DNA of 64,000 bases, from NCBI GenBank assembly GCA_046328715.1, contig JAXLWB010000001.1:1-64000 (forward strand). Direction: 5' to 3'. The notes under the pieces are model-generated. The model was not told the DNA's origin. It was given only the letters and a program-made list of their open reading frames with translations, and did no database searches. A program made the position numbers and the translations under genes. Numbering within the stretch: position 1 is the first letter of the stretch; each line of letters starts with the position of its first letter. The DNA comes from JAXLWB01 sp046328715. Lineage in GTDB: Bacteria; Chloroflexota; Anaerolineae; Caldilineales; Caldilineaceae. This document shows positions 1 through 7,154 of the stretch, piece by piece.

Positions 1-598
1 ATTCGGCGGCCAAAGAGCGGGCCAGACCACGACCATACTCGGTGTCATTGTGGAGGACAGCCACATTTTTGGCGCTGAGGTCACTGGCGAGAAAGTCGGC
101 ATCTACCTTGGCCTGCACATTATCGCTGGCATTGACGCGGAAGAAGTTCTTGTAGCCCAGGCTGGTCAGGCTCTGTTCTGAAGCAGTCGGCGTGATCACG
201 AGCAGCGGCATATGCTGATAGCGATCCATCGCTGCCGCAGTCTGGCCGCTGTTGAGGTGACCGATCACCGCAATCACCTTATCGCCATTGCTGATCGCTT
301 CTTGAATGGCATCGACTTGCGCTAGCGCTACATCGCTGTCCGATTCATCATCAAGCGGGCGCACTACCAGTTTGTAACCGAGCAAGCCACCGTTGCGGTT
401 GATCTCCTCGGCGGCCAGACGCACGCCACCGAGCACTGTCTGTCCACCGTTGGCTTGAAAGCCACTCAACGGCACGGCTACGTAGATAATGGCGTCGCCG
501 CGCGTGGGTGTGTTGCTTTTCCCGCCACAGGAGACGAGGAGGCTGGAGATTAGGAGATTAGAGATTAGAAAAAGCAGGACCAGAAATCTATGTTTCAT
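1..598 (-). CDS. ABC transporter branched-chain amino-acid-type binding lipoprotein (LivK-like), 3' part cut off
   Basis: The reading frame runs on the minus strand from an ATG at 598 and leaves the window at base 1 (199 codons visible). It begins with a hydrophobic signal segment ending in LLVSC-GG, a good lipobox, so the mature protein is probably lipid-anchored outside the membrane. The next part reads YVAVPLSGFQANGGQTVLGG, then LAAEEINRNGG, VIGHLNSGQTAAA and ITPTASE, typical of the type I periplasmic-binding fold of LivK/receptor-family ligand-binding proteins. The ligand cannot be told. No strong Shine-Dalgarno is seen. The start lies 10 nt after the stop of the DUF2283 gene, so co-transcription is possible. 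The transporter partners would lie outside the window. Confidence 0.85.
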   Translation of the reverse strand, partial: MKHRFLVLLFLISNLLISSLLVSCGGKSNTPTRGDAIIYVAVPLSGFQANGGQTVLGGVRLAAEEINRNGGLLGYKLVVRPLDDESDSDVALAQVDAIQEAISNGDKVIAVIGHLNSGQTAAAMDRYQHMPLLVITPTASEQSLTSLGYKNFFRVNASDNVQAKVDADFLASDLSAKNVAVLHNDTEYGRGLARSLAAE

Positions 599-608
599 AA
601 GCAGGACT

Positions 609-980
609 CTAAGCAGTTACAAGCTCTAGGGCTGTTGGCGCAAAAATTTCATGCAATCGACTGGTTGGTGCTGCCCCATTTTGTCTTTCACTGATCTCAA
701 GAAATATCGATAGTGGCACACGCTTCAGTAGTGACTGGATGATCTTTTGTACAGACTGTGGCGCTCGTTCTAAACCATCGAGTGTTATTGGATGTTGTTC
801 GCTTTCACGCAATAATGCTTTATAAGACAAAAGAATCAACGCAATCGGTTCTTCGGCTGTTGGATCATAGTAGAGAACGATATTTTCGGATAGCTCGATA
901 CCTTGTTGATTTAGCCTCTGTCCATCACTAAATGTTACTGTTAGTATATCGCCTTCCGTATCATAGTGAATTGCTTTCAT
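609..980 (-). CDS. DUF2283-like protein, probable antitoxin
   Basis: 123 residues starting MKAIHYDTEGDILTVTF, which matches the opening of the DUF2283 family (a short beta-rich domain of the form MKxxYDxExDxLxI). The ATG at 980 is chosen because the family begins at this Met; an in-frame start at 998 would add only six residues. The C-terminal half (residues about 65-123) is predicted helical with no family I recognise. It starts 4 nt after the stop of the nuclease-like gene at 985, so the two genes are translationally coupled. DUF2283 proteins are commonly found beside small RelE/BECR or DUF4258-type toxins, which suggests an antitoxin role. This is inference from context. Confidence 0.6.
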   Translation of the reverse strand: MKAIHYDTEGDILTVTFSDGQRLNQQGIELSENIVLYYDPTAEEPIALILLSYKALLRESEQHPITLDGLERAPQSVQKIIQSLLKRVPLSIFLEISERQNGAAPTSRLHEIFAPTALELVTA

Positions 981-984
981 AGGG

Positions 985-1305
985 CTACCATTTCTCAACC
1001 ATATAGGCGGTCAAGATAAAATTATTTGCTTGGGCAGGAATACCTTTCCAACCAAACTTTACTACTACTATCATATGTGTGTAGAGCATCGGCAAATCGG
1101 AATACTCTCTGCCATACTTATATTTGTTCGGATCATAGCGATCTTGTGAACATATACCCAACTGGAGTGTATTAACGACATATGGCAACAAGGAGTTATT
1201 CATTCCTGGATGACCTAATGCATGTTCCCATCTCTCTTTAGTAAGGTAAATTCTGCGTCCTTCTTTGTCGTTTACAAAAATCGGCCATACACGCTGGGGA
1301 TACAT
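985..1305 (-). CDS. Small BECR-fold-like nuclease, probable toxin
   Basis: 106 residues from the ATG at 1305 (MYPQRVWPIF). The core reads IYLTKERWEHALGHPGM, then LPYVVNTLQLG, YKYGREYSDLPMLYTHMIVV and FILTAYMVEKW. The order 'LT-x-ER-x-x-H-x-x-x-HP', a middle region with Tyr/Arg, 'VVVK' and a final 'xLTAY' is the pattern of the PBECR/DUF4258-like ribonuclease group within the Barnase-EndoU-ColicinE5-RelE fold. His and Arg residues in the first motif would be the catalytic candidates. It is followed at once by the DUF2283 gene, giving a toxin-first two-gene module. The frame is open upstream to 1416, but the extra residues run through an inverted repeat and are basic and unlike the family, so the shorter start is preferred. 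Confidence 0.55.
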   Translation of the reverse strand: MYPQRVWPIFVNDKEGRRIYLTKERWEHALGHPGMNNSLLPYVVNTLQLGICSQDRYDPNKYKYGREYSDLPMLYTHMIVVVKFGWKGIPAQANNFILTAYMVEKW

Positions 1306-1360
1306 GATAACAGTCTTTCTATGATGTCGTCGGCAAATCTTAAAACTATACTCTGCTCTG

Positions 1361-1417
1361 AATGAGAACCGGAGTTTGCTTCCTCGAAAATGGCGTTGGA
1401 AAACACCAGTTCTCATT
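1361..1417. repeat. Inverted repeat upstream of the toxin gene
   Basis: Arms at 1361-1372 (aatgagaaccgg) and 1406-1417 (ccagttctcatt) pair with one mismatch; inside them gtttgcttcc and ggaaaac also partly pair. It lies about 55 nt upstream of the nuclease start, so it could be an autoregulatory operator or the leader of the module. No T-tract follows on either strand. Confidence 0.45.
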
Positions 1418-1465
1418 GCACCCGCAGTTTAGAAATCGCTGGCTTTTATGCCAAGCAATGTTAAG

Positions 1466-1804
1466 TCATTTTCTTAAGATACGAATCCCTGCAAGTATAG
1501 GCAAGATACCAAATATGAATAGGCCGACAAAAGAATTTAGAGAAGCGAATAGTGTTTCTGTATTAAATGGTCCATACGAACCCCAATTCATAATCGCACC
1601 GAATAGTACAAGGAGCAATATGATTGTTCCTCCTCCAATTAATGTGTAACCGAAACGATTTGGACGTTTTCCCGTGAGCCAGGGCGATTGACGCCCACCC
1701 AAATAATGTCCTGGATCGTACTGATGCTCATGCCATTCGTTCCATGAGTCTAACCCAGTTGCATTGGTATAGTTTCTCTTTCTCTTCTGCGCTTCCTTAG
1801 CCAT
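1466..1804 (-). CDS. Small two-TM membrane protein, unknown function
   Basis: 112 residues. The first 45 are hydrophilic and charged (MAKEAQKRKRNYTNATG, then WNEWHEHQYDPGHYLGG), followed by a hydrophobic helix at about 53-71 (TLIGGGTIILLLVLFGAIM) and a second at about 86-107, ending in basic RILRK. The topology suggests two membrane segments with both ends inside. No family is recognised. Base composition is more A+T-rich than the neighbouring PspA-cluster genes, as is that of the adjacent toxin-antitoxin pair, which hints that 609-1804 arrived as a unit. The CDS is plausible but rests on length and composition alone. Confidence 0.55.
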   Translation of the reverse strand: MAKEAQKRKRNYTNATGLDSWNEWHEHQYDPGHYLGGRQSPWLTGKRPNRFGYTLIGGGTIILLLVLFGAIMNWGSYGPFNTETLFASLNSFVGLFIFGILPILAGIRILRK

Positions 1805-1821
1805 TCTTTTGTGCCCAGACC

Positions 1822-1889
1822 AGACCTCCGGGAGGTGGGCAAACGAAACTTTATTCTGAAGCTACTCTCCGCCCACCTCCCGGAGGTCT
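1822..1889. repeat. 19-bp perfect inverted repeat with nested palindromes
   Basis: Arms at 1822-1840 (agacctccgggaggtgggc) and 1871-1889 are perfect reverse complements with a 30-bp spacer. Each arm itself holds a near-palindrome (cctccgggagg / cctcccggagg). A cttgcgcaag palindrome follows at about 1902-1911. The same combination recurs at 4639-4695, so this is a repeated intergenic element and not just a terminator. Confidence 0.7.
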
Positions 1890-1926
1890 CACTCAACTCA
1901 TCTTGCGCAAGCCCTGATCGAGTCAT

Positions 1927-2733
1927 CTACTTACTATACACCTCATTGATGCTTGCCAGCAGATCATTCATCCGCGCAACCTGCTCCTGAATGTCAGACT
2001 GGAGACGTTCGGCCTGACCACTACCAATGCTCTCGGCGTCGACCAACTGAACCTGACTGTAGATCGTCGCCAGGGCGGTGAGGCTTTGTTCCATTTGCAG
2101 GCTGGCTTGTTTCATGCGGTCATCCAGGTTGCGCAGGGTTTGCCAGTGGTCGCCTTTGCCCTTGATGACATCGTCGAGTTGTTTTTGAACCGTCGGGCTG
2201 CCTTCGAGCTTGCGTTGGGCAATCAGGCTCTCAAGCTCACGCGGTAGTTGTTCCCGTTCACGGCCAAGTAACGTATCGGCACGGTAGGTGTCGATGCGTT
2301 GTGCCAACTGGTACATGTTGCTGACCCAGTTGGTGATCTGGTTGGCAGTGTCGTCAATGCGGTCGCGCATTACGCCTGGTTTGAGCTTGCGTACCTGGGT
2401 TTCGATGCGGCGTTGATATTCCAATGCGTTCTCAAAACTTTGGCGCAAATTTTTATCGCGGATCACACGCGGGTCAAACTGTTCCTGGAAGAGACTGAGG
2501 ATCACGCGGGCGTTGGTTTCGGCATCGGTCAAACTGGTGTAGACGATCAACCCGAGGCCAACCAACCCCAACAGCGGCCAGCCAAAGCGGGGCCACCAGA
2601 AAAAAGGACGCGGCAGCAAAAAGAAGAGAACCAGCGTCAGCGCCACGACCATCGCACTCTCCCAGCGGAAGATAGCATATTGCAGAATGGTCGATTGTGC
2701 CTTCTGTTGAAGTTCGGAACGAAGCGTAGCCAT
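1927..2733 (-). CDS. Two-TM protein with cytoplasmic coiled coil, PspA-cluster member
   Basis: 268 residues. Residues about 27-44 (SAMVVALTLVLFFLLPRP) and 51-67 are two close hydrophobic helices; the remainder is a long, highly charged, Gln/Glu/Arg-rich helical region with heptad character (for example FENALEYQRRIETQVRKLK and VQKQLDDVIKGKG). No enzymatic motif is visible. It sits 71 nt downstream of the VWA/binding-protein fusion in the PspA-led gene set. The arrangement of an N-terminal membrane hairpin with a coiled-coil tail recalls XpaC-type proteins that accompany TelA/TerD and VWA proteins in envelope-stress loci, but this is an architectural comparison only. Confidence 0.7.
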   Translation of the reverse strand: MATLRSELQQKAQSTILQYAIFRWESAMVVALTLVLFFLLPRPFFWWPRFGWPLLGLVGLGLIVYTSLTDAETNARVILSLFQEQFDPRVIRDKNLRQSFENALEYQRRIETQVRKLKPGVMRDRIDDTANQITNWVSNMYQLAQRIDTYRADTLLGREREQLPRELESLIAQRKLEGSPTVQKQLDDVIKGKGDHWQTLRNLDDRMKQASLQMEQSLTALATIYSQVQLVDAESIGSGQAERLQSDIQEQVARMNDLLASINEVYSK

Positions 2734-2739
2734 AAAGAA

Positions 2740-2815
2740 TTACGAGTTACGAAGTATGAAATACGAAATACGAAGCATCGCTCTCGTAATTCGTATTTCG
2801 TAAATTAGAAATAAG
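2740..2815. repeat. TACGAA-rich low-complexity segment that can fold back
   Basis: The short gap between two genes repeats the word tacgaa/acgaaat (gttacgaagtatgaaatacgaaatacg) and then carries cgtaattcgtatttcgtaaa, which pairs with it. It may serve as a processing or stabilising hairpin between the two cistrons. It overlaps the last codons of the VWA gene. Confidence 0.5.
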
Positions 2816-4601
2816 TTGAGATAGTTTTATAGAGCTCTTGCAGATCGACTTCACTGGCTCGGCGGAATTGGCCGCCACCAATGCGGGCGATTTCAGAAAG
2901 CATCTCTTCGTCAGCATCGCTGCCAAAGGCAATGGTGAAAATGACTGGCGCTGGTTGTTGCTGACTGAGCAACTGATTCAAGTCAGAGAGTCCATAATAG
3001 CTCTCGTTTTCTTTGCCGTCGGTCATCACCACAATGGCATTAATGGCATCTTGATCGCCGTGTTGCACCAAATCCTGCGCCGCCGTGTAGACCGCATCGA
3101 TCAGCGCCGTGCCACCATCGGCGCTCATGGCCTGGATGGTCGACTGGAATTGCGCTCGGTTGGCGTCGGTCATCTTGGTCAGGGGTACGAAGTTTTTTGT
3201 TCCACTGCCAAACTCGACCAGAGCAATTTGATCGCGATCCCCTTGGATCTGGGCCACAAAGGCATTCAGTGCATTCTTGGCGGCGGGCAATTTGCTGCCT
3301 TGTTCCATGCTACCGCTCGTATCGACAACGAGATAGACGTTGGTTGGGCGCTTCGTATAGTACCAGAAATTGAAGACCACATCGACCACGGCTGGTGCTG
3401 GCATTTGTAGCGTAGTTTGCGGCTGATGCCAGTTGACGGCATCGCTGTTGGCAAAAGGACTGCCCGATCCACCGAGATCAATGCTTAAGTCCGCTGGTCG
3501 ATAGCCAGTCGCCAACAACTCCTGTTGCGATTTGGCGCTGGTCAGAAAGTCGGAAAAGGCGCGGTAGGTGAGATGTTGATTGTCAGTGACCTTCAACTCG
3601 CCCTCGCGTAGCCCCAGTTGCAGAAGTGTGAGCGGATGATCTGTCCAGAAGGTGCCTTCGGCTGGATAGATTGCCACCAGACGTTCGCCATTGCTGCGGT
3701 TTTCGTTCCAGTCGAGCACCACGCGTTCTTGAGCTACAAAAGCATCCAGATAATTGCGCCCCTCGCTCACCAGACGTTGAACGACGACATCTTCGCCTTC
3801 GCCATAGAAACGCACGGTGCTTTCGACAGCACGGACATACTCAATCGTGCTTTGCGCCGTGGCCGCTTCGTTGGTTAACCCACGGGTCAGCCCGGCACCG
3901 GCGTAGAATTCTGCCAGGGTAGCCAACAGACCGGTTGCTGTGCCTGTGCTTGGATGGCTCCATTTGAAATTGGGGTCATTTCGAGCTTGTTTTTGAATAT
4001 CCTGCCAGCCAATCACCTTATCGGGCCAACCTAACTGGCGAGCGGCACTTTCCCACATGGCGATGACGATTGGGCTGACTGCATAGCGTACTGACTCCGA
4101 TGTACGGTGTTGACCCAAAGGAATGTCGCTGACGGTGTCACTCACCACCTGGGAAGCCCAACGGGTTTCGAGACGATCCAGCCAAAGCGTGCTGTCGGGA
4201 CTCAACGCCTGGAAGTTAGGCTGAGTCAGCGCCGCCTCGACCATCTTCTCTGGCTCCATGGAGACGACGGTCACATGCATCGTCTGTCCATCGGGCGTTC
4301 GAGTTTTTTGGTTGTTAAAGTTATCTGCAAATGACTGCAAGACTGAAGCCATCAACGGCGAGACAGCAACTGTGAGTTCCGCACTATCCGGTGCCCAGGT
4401 GAGGGCCGTGGCGGCAGGCGTGGCTGGCGTAGACTGGTTGTCTGTAAAGAACGAACGAAAAAAGGAAACCCCGGCCAGCGCAGTTCCTCCAATACAGCCA
4501 AAGAGAACAAGTGCAAACACCCCGAGCACAATTAATGGATTGCGATTCGAGCGGGCACTCTTCTGTAAATTGCGCCGGTTCCAGTCATTGTAGTTGGACA
4601 T
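2805..4601 (-). CDS. Membrane-anchored substrate-binding-like protein fused to a VWA domain
   Basis: 598 residues from the ATG at 4601, which has AGGAAA seven bases upstream; a longer frame to 4679 would run into a repeat element and is rejected. A basic N-terminus and a TM helix at about 21-48 anchor it. Residues about 55-385 resemble an extracellular solute-binding domain of the SBP_bac_11 kind (APDSAELTVAVSPL, then a conserved WPDKVIGWQDI). Residues about 415-595 form a VWA domain with the MIDAS motif D-T-S-G-S near 424-428, the conserved Thr in GGTALIDAV and VVMTDGKENES. Such fusions usually face outward and mediate metal-dependent protein contacts. It is the central gene of the PspA cluster. 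Confidence 0.85.
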   Translation of the reverse strand: MSNYNDWNRRNLQKSARSNRNPLIVLGVFALVLFGCIGGTALAGVSFFRSFFTDNQSTPATPAATALTWAPDSAELTVAVSPLMASVLQSFADNFNNQKTRTPDGQTMHVTVVSMEPEKMVEAALTQPNFQALSPDSTLWLDRLETRWASQVVSDTVSDIPLGQHRTSESVRYAVSPIVIAMWESAARQLGWPDKVIGWQDIQKQARNDPNFKWSHPSTGTATGLLATLAEFYAGAGLTRGLTNEAATAQSTIEYVRAVESTVRFYGEGEDVVVQRLVSEGRNYLDAFVAQERVVLDWNENRSNGERLVAIYPAEGTFWTDHPLTLLQLGLREGELKVTDNQHLTYRAFSDFLTSAKSQQELLATGYRPADLSIDLGGSGSPFANSDAVNWHQPQTTLQMPAPAVVDVVFNFWYYTKRPTNVYLVVDTSGSMEQGSKLPAAKNALNAFVAQIQGDRDQIALVEFGSGTKNFVPLTKMTDANRAQFQSTIQAMSADGGTALIDAVYTAAQDLVQHGDQDAINAIVVMTDGKENESYYGLSDLNQLLSQQQPAPVIFTIAFGSDADEEMLSEIARIGGGQFRRASEVDLQELYKTISTYF

Positions 4602-4638
4602 GAAAATTTCCTGTTGCGTGTAACTAGTCAGGTGATCG

Positions 4639-4695
4639 TCTTCCGGGAAGGGTAGCTTGACATAGTTGCTCTTGCGCAAGAGCCTTCCCGGAAGA
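4639..4695. repeat. Second copy of the nested-palindrome intergenic repeat
   Basis: Arms tcttccgggaagg at 4639-4651 and ccttcccggaaga at 4683-4695 are exact reverse complements. Between them lies the perfect 16-bp palindrome gctcttgcgcaagagc (4668-4683). The shape, a TCCGGGA-centred arm plus a CTTGCGCAAG core, matches the element at 1822-1911. Confidence 0.7.
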
Positions 4696-4720
4696 TATTT
4701 TTGAGGAGGCTGAATAGTTC

Positions 4721-5974
4721 CTATTTCGATACGTTGAGCTCAAACCAGCGCAACAAGGCGAGCAAGACATCGCGATCTGGGCTGCGCATGGCGGAGGTGC
4801 GTGGCACTACCGGCTGCACACCCCGATCCGCCCATTTGACAAAGAGGCTATCGTCAGTGGCGTTGATCGGAATATTCGGATTTGCCGGACGCAGGCCATA
4901 GACTAGTGCCGCCTTTTGTTGCTCATCGCTCAGTAAATAGCGCTCAAAGGCCAATGCTGCATTTTTCTTGATTGCGCTCGTCTCAGGTCCGACCCAAACC
5001 GTGAAGGGAAAGTCAAACCAGGTAACGTAGGTTGGGTAGTAGATCTTCAAAGGATCTTCCCAGCGGGTCAAGATGCCTTGCATGTTTTGCAACAGATCGC
5101 TTTCGAGCAATTGGCCGCCGTCGCCGACGCTATAGCCAAAGAGCGCAAAGTCTTCGGCGGTATAGGCACTGCTGCTGCTAAAATCGGTCACGGCACCCAT
5201 CAACTCTGCCAGCCAGGCTTGGAATTTTGGATCGGTGACGGCTGCGGTATCGATATCGGTCCGTTTGTAATACTCGCCGCCCATGGCGATCATGGCTGCC
5301 AATCCGCCGACATTTTTGCTGGGATTGGGCACGACGAGCTTGAAAAAGCCCCACGAGGGATCGCCGCCTAACTCGGGCCAACCGCCTTTGGCAATGGCGG
5401 CGTCGTGAATGGTGCTCCAATCGATCTTGCCAAACTTCTGCTCCAAGACCTTGGCGCGGCTCTCATAGACGCCCCAGGTAAAGAGGCTGATCGCAATCGG
5501 TCGGGCACGATATTCACCATCGGTCAGAAAGACATCACGACCGAGTCGTTCCTTGTAGGCAGCATTGGCTAATTCGACTAGGTAACGACTGTCGGGAATC
5601 CAGGCCGTTGGAAAGGATTCGAGAGCGCTTTTTTCGGCATCGGTTAGGGTTGTCGGGTCACGGTCGGCAGCCAGTGCGCCAAATTCATTGCGGTCAAAGC
5701 GACCGAGCGCAGAGAGGCCATCCATTGCCACGACTTCGACCTTGACAGTGACGCCATCAACCTGGTTGTTGCCTTTATTATAGGCATCGGCGGCGCTACG
5801 TACCCACGGCTCAACCGGCAACGAGGTCAGGATGCGGATCGTCACACTCTCGGGACGATCCAACGTCAGCTCGCCGCCTGGGGTGGAGCCATTGTTCCGT
5901 ATCAGCAGCGACGCACCGACAATGAGAATGGCGGCTGCAATAATTCCGATAAAAATAAGGCGTGTTCGGTTCAT
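4721..5974 (-). CDS. Membrane-anchored extracellular solute-binding-like protein
   Basis: 417 residues. It starts MNRTRLIFIGIIAAAILIVG, an uncleaved signal anchor with no lipobox Cys, followed by a short linker and a type II periplasmic-binding-like domain (SVTIRILTSLPVEPWVRSAA, then ALESFPTAWIPDSR, VVPNPSKNVGGLAAM, FPFTVWVGPETSAIKKNAAL and FERYLLSDEQQKAAL). The last segments match the hinge and C-terminal lobe of ABC sugar/ion-binding proteins. No permease or ATPase gene is near, so it probably does not serve transport. It lies between pspA and the VWA fusion, which has a related binding-like domain. A TTG start six codons earlier (5992) is possible; neither start has a clear ribosome-binding site. 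Confidence 0.8.
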   Translation of the reverse strand: MNRTRLIFIGIIAAAILIVGASLLIRNNGSTPGGELTLDRPESVTIRILTSLPVEPWVRSAADAYNKGNNQVDGVTVKVEVVAMDGLSALGRFDRNEFGALAADRDPTTLTDAEKSALESFPTAWIPDSRYLVELANAAYKERLGRDVFLTDGEYRARPIAISLFTWGVYESRAKVLEQKFGKIDWSTIHDAAIAKGGWPELGGDPSWGFFKLVVPNPSKNVGGLAAMIAMGGEYYKRTDIDTAAVTDPKFQAWLAELMGAVTDFSSSSAYTAEDFALFGYSVGDGGQLLESDLLQNMQGILTRWEDPLKIYYPTYVTWFDFPFTVWVGPETSAIKKNAALAFERYLLSDEQQKAALVYGLRPANPNIPINATDDSLFVKWADRGVQPVVPRTSAMRSPDRDVLLALLRWFELNVSK

Positions 5975-5984
5975 GGAGGTTAGG

Positions 5985-6086
5985 AATTGCAAATTACAGA
6001 TTGCAGATTGCGAACTGCGAATTGCGGATTGCGAAAGTCGCTACCCTTTGCATACAATCCGCAATCCCCAATCCCAAATCCGAAAA
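5985..6086. repeat. ATTGCGAA-type low-complexity repeat with fold-back potential
   Basis: About ten degenerate copies of an eight-base word (attgcgaa, attgcaga, actgcgaa) run from 5985 to 6040. From 6056 the opposite orientation appears (caatccgcaatccccaatcc), so the two halves can pair. It lies between pspA and the next cistron, beside a MITE-like element. Confidence 0.55.
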
Positions 6087-6087
6087 C

Positions 6088-6173
6088 TTATAGAGATGAC
6101 ACTTAAACATTGCACAATCTCTTCGGCTTGGGTTCTAAGGCAGATTGTGCAATGTTTAAAAGTGTGTCTATTA
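6088..6173. repeat. MITE-like palindromic intergenic repeat, copy A
   Basis: The inner arms ttaaacattgcacaatct (6103-6120) and agattgtgcaatgtttaa (6142-6159) are exact reverse complements. The outer ends tagagatgacact and agtgtgtctatta also pair imperfectly, giving an element of about 86 bp with terminal inverted repeats. Its right edge touches the pspA stop codon (6171-6173). Related copies lie at 17604-17688, 21664-21749 and 39355-39434. Confidence 0.85.
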
Positions 6174-6848
6174 GTTAATGCCCAGTTTCTTCTTGCGCTC
6201 AGCAAGCTGCGAGTCGATGGCGCTGCGTTCGAGAACGTCGTCCATCATCTCGTCCAGATTCTTGGCACGCATTTCGGTGGCAACCGAAGCTTTGTCGAGT
6301 CGCTGATAGATGCCTTCGGCAATGCGCTTGATGTCACTGTCGCCAGCACCGGCCAGGTTCTCGAGACTTTGCATGGCCTTGGAAGTAACTTCCTTGCTCT
6401 TGGCGAGTTCGAGCAGTGCCTGTAAGTGTTCGCGCTCCTGCTTCATTGTGCCGAGTCGAGCTTCCAGTTTGACCTTGGCATCGAGCAGGCTCTTGAATTC
6501 GGCGTCCTGACGTGCCACCTGCTCTTTGTAGGTGTCGATCAGGCGCTGGGCGCTGTTGAGCTGGCTCTGCGCAGCTACGGCAGCCGCATCGTTCCCTTCG
6601 CGTAAGAAGGCATCGATCGCCCGATCAATTTCGGCATGGCGCTGTTCTTGTTCATCCAAGCGGCGCTTGATGCCACGCACTTCGCCGCCGACGGTTGCGG
6701 CGGCTTCCTCTAGCTCGCGCAGATTGTTTTCGACCTGGCGCACATATTGATCAATGACAGCCAGGTTGTTCGATTTCAGCGCTTGATCTACCAGGTAGTG
6801 CAGATTGGCAGAGATCAAGGTCGAGACTTTGTCTAAAAGAGATGCCAT
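6171..6848 (-). CDS. pspA: PspA/IM30 (Vipp1) family membrane-stress protein
   Basis: 225 residues, the usual family length. The sequence is almost wholly alpha-helical: an N-terminal MASLLDKVSTLISANLHYLV that fits the membrane-binding amphipathic helix, then the long coiled-coil hairpin (QYVRQVENNLRELEEAAATV, VGGEVRGIKRRLDEQEQRH) characteristic of this ESCRT-III-like family. PspA coats stressed inner membranes and limits proton leak. A strong AGGAGG precedes the ATG at 6848. It is the first gene of a minus-strand set that continues with two binding-protein-like genes and a two-TM coiled-coil gene. No pspF, pspB or pspC is present. A MITE-like repeat begins exactly at its stop codon. Confidence 0.9.
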   Translation of the reverse strand: MASLLDKVSTLISANLHYLVDQALKSNNLAVIDQYVRQVENNLRELEEAAATVGGEVRGIKRRLDEQEQRHAEIDRAIDAFLREGNDAAAVAAQSQLNSAQRLIDTYKEQVARQDAEFKSLLDAKVKLEARLGTMKQEREHLQALLELAKSKEVTSKAMQSLENLAGAGDSDIKRIAEGIYQRLDKASVATEMRAKNLDEMMDDVLERSAIDSQLAERKKKLGIN

Positions 6849-6931
6849 TTTGAAATTCCTCCTAAATCGGCGTGTATGTATTCTCTAATTTGGTAAACAG
6901 ATTGAAGTTGCGAATTGCGTATCACTATTTT

Positions 6932-7014
6932 ATACCAATTGTCCTCTGCATAACCATGAATTTCAGCCATAACTAAGGGGAAAATTCATGGCTTTTTGCA
7001 ACCGCAATTGGTAT
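6932..7014. repeat. Second type of MITE-like inverted repeat
   Basis: The ends ataccaattg (6932-6941) and caattggtat (7005-7014) are exact reverse complements, and an inner pair ccatgaattt (6954-6963) and aaattcatgg (6982-6991) also matches exactly. The 83-bp element lies in the 300-bp gap between recQ and pspA and could affect pspA transcription. No second copy was found in the window. Confidence 0.6.
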
Positions 7015-7154
7015 TATAATACGCATTGTTTCTCGCTCATGTTTCAATTAGACATGAGTATAGAATCAGACAGGCTACCGCTCATGACATCAAACTGACA
7101 AATAGCAGGCAATAGAGATCGAAGATGTCAGCGAATGCCCTGCTTCCCTTCGCC

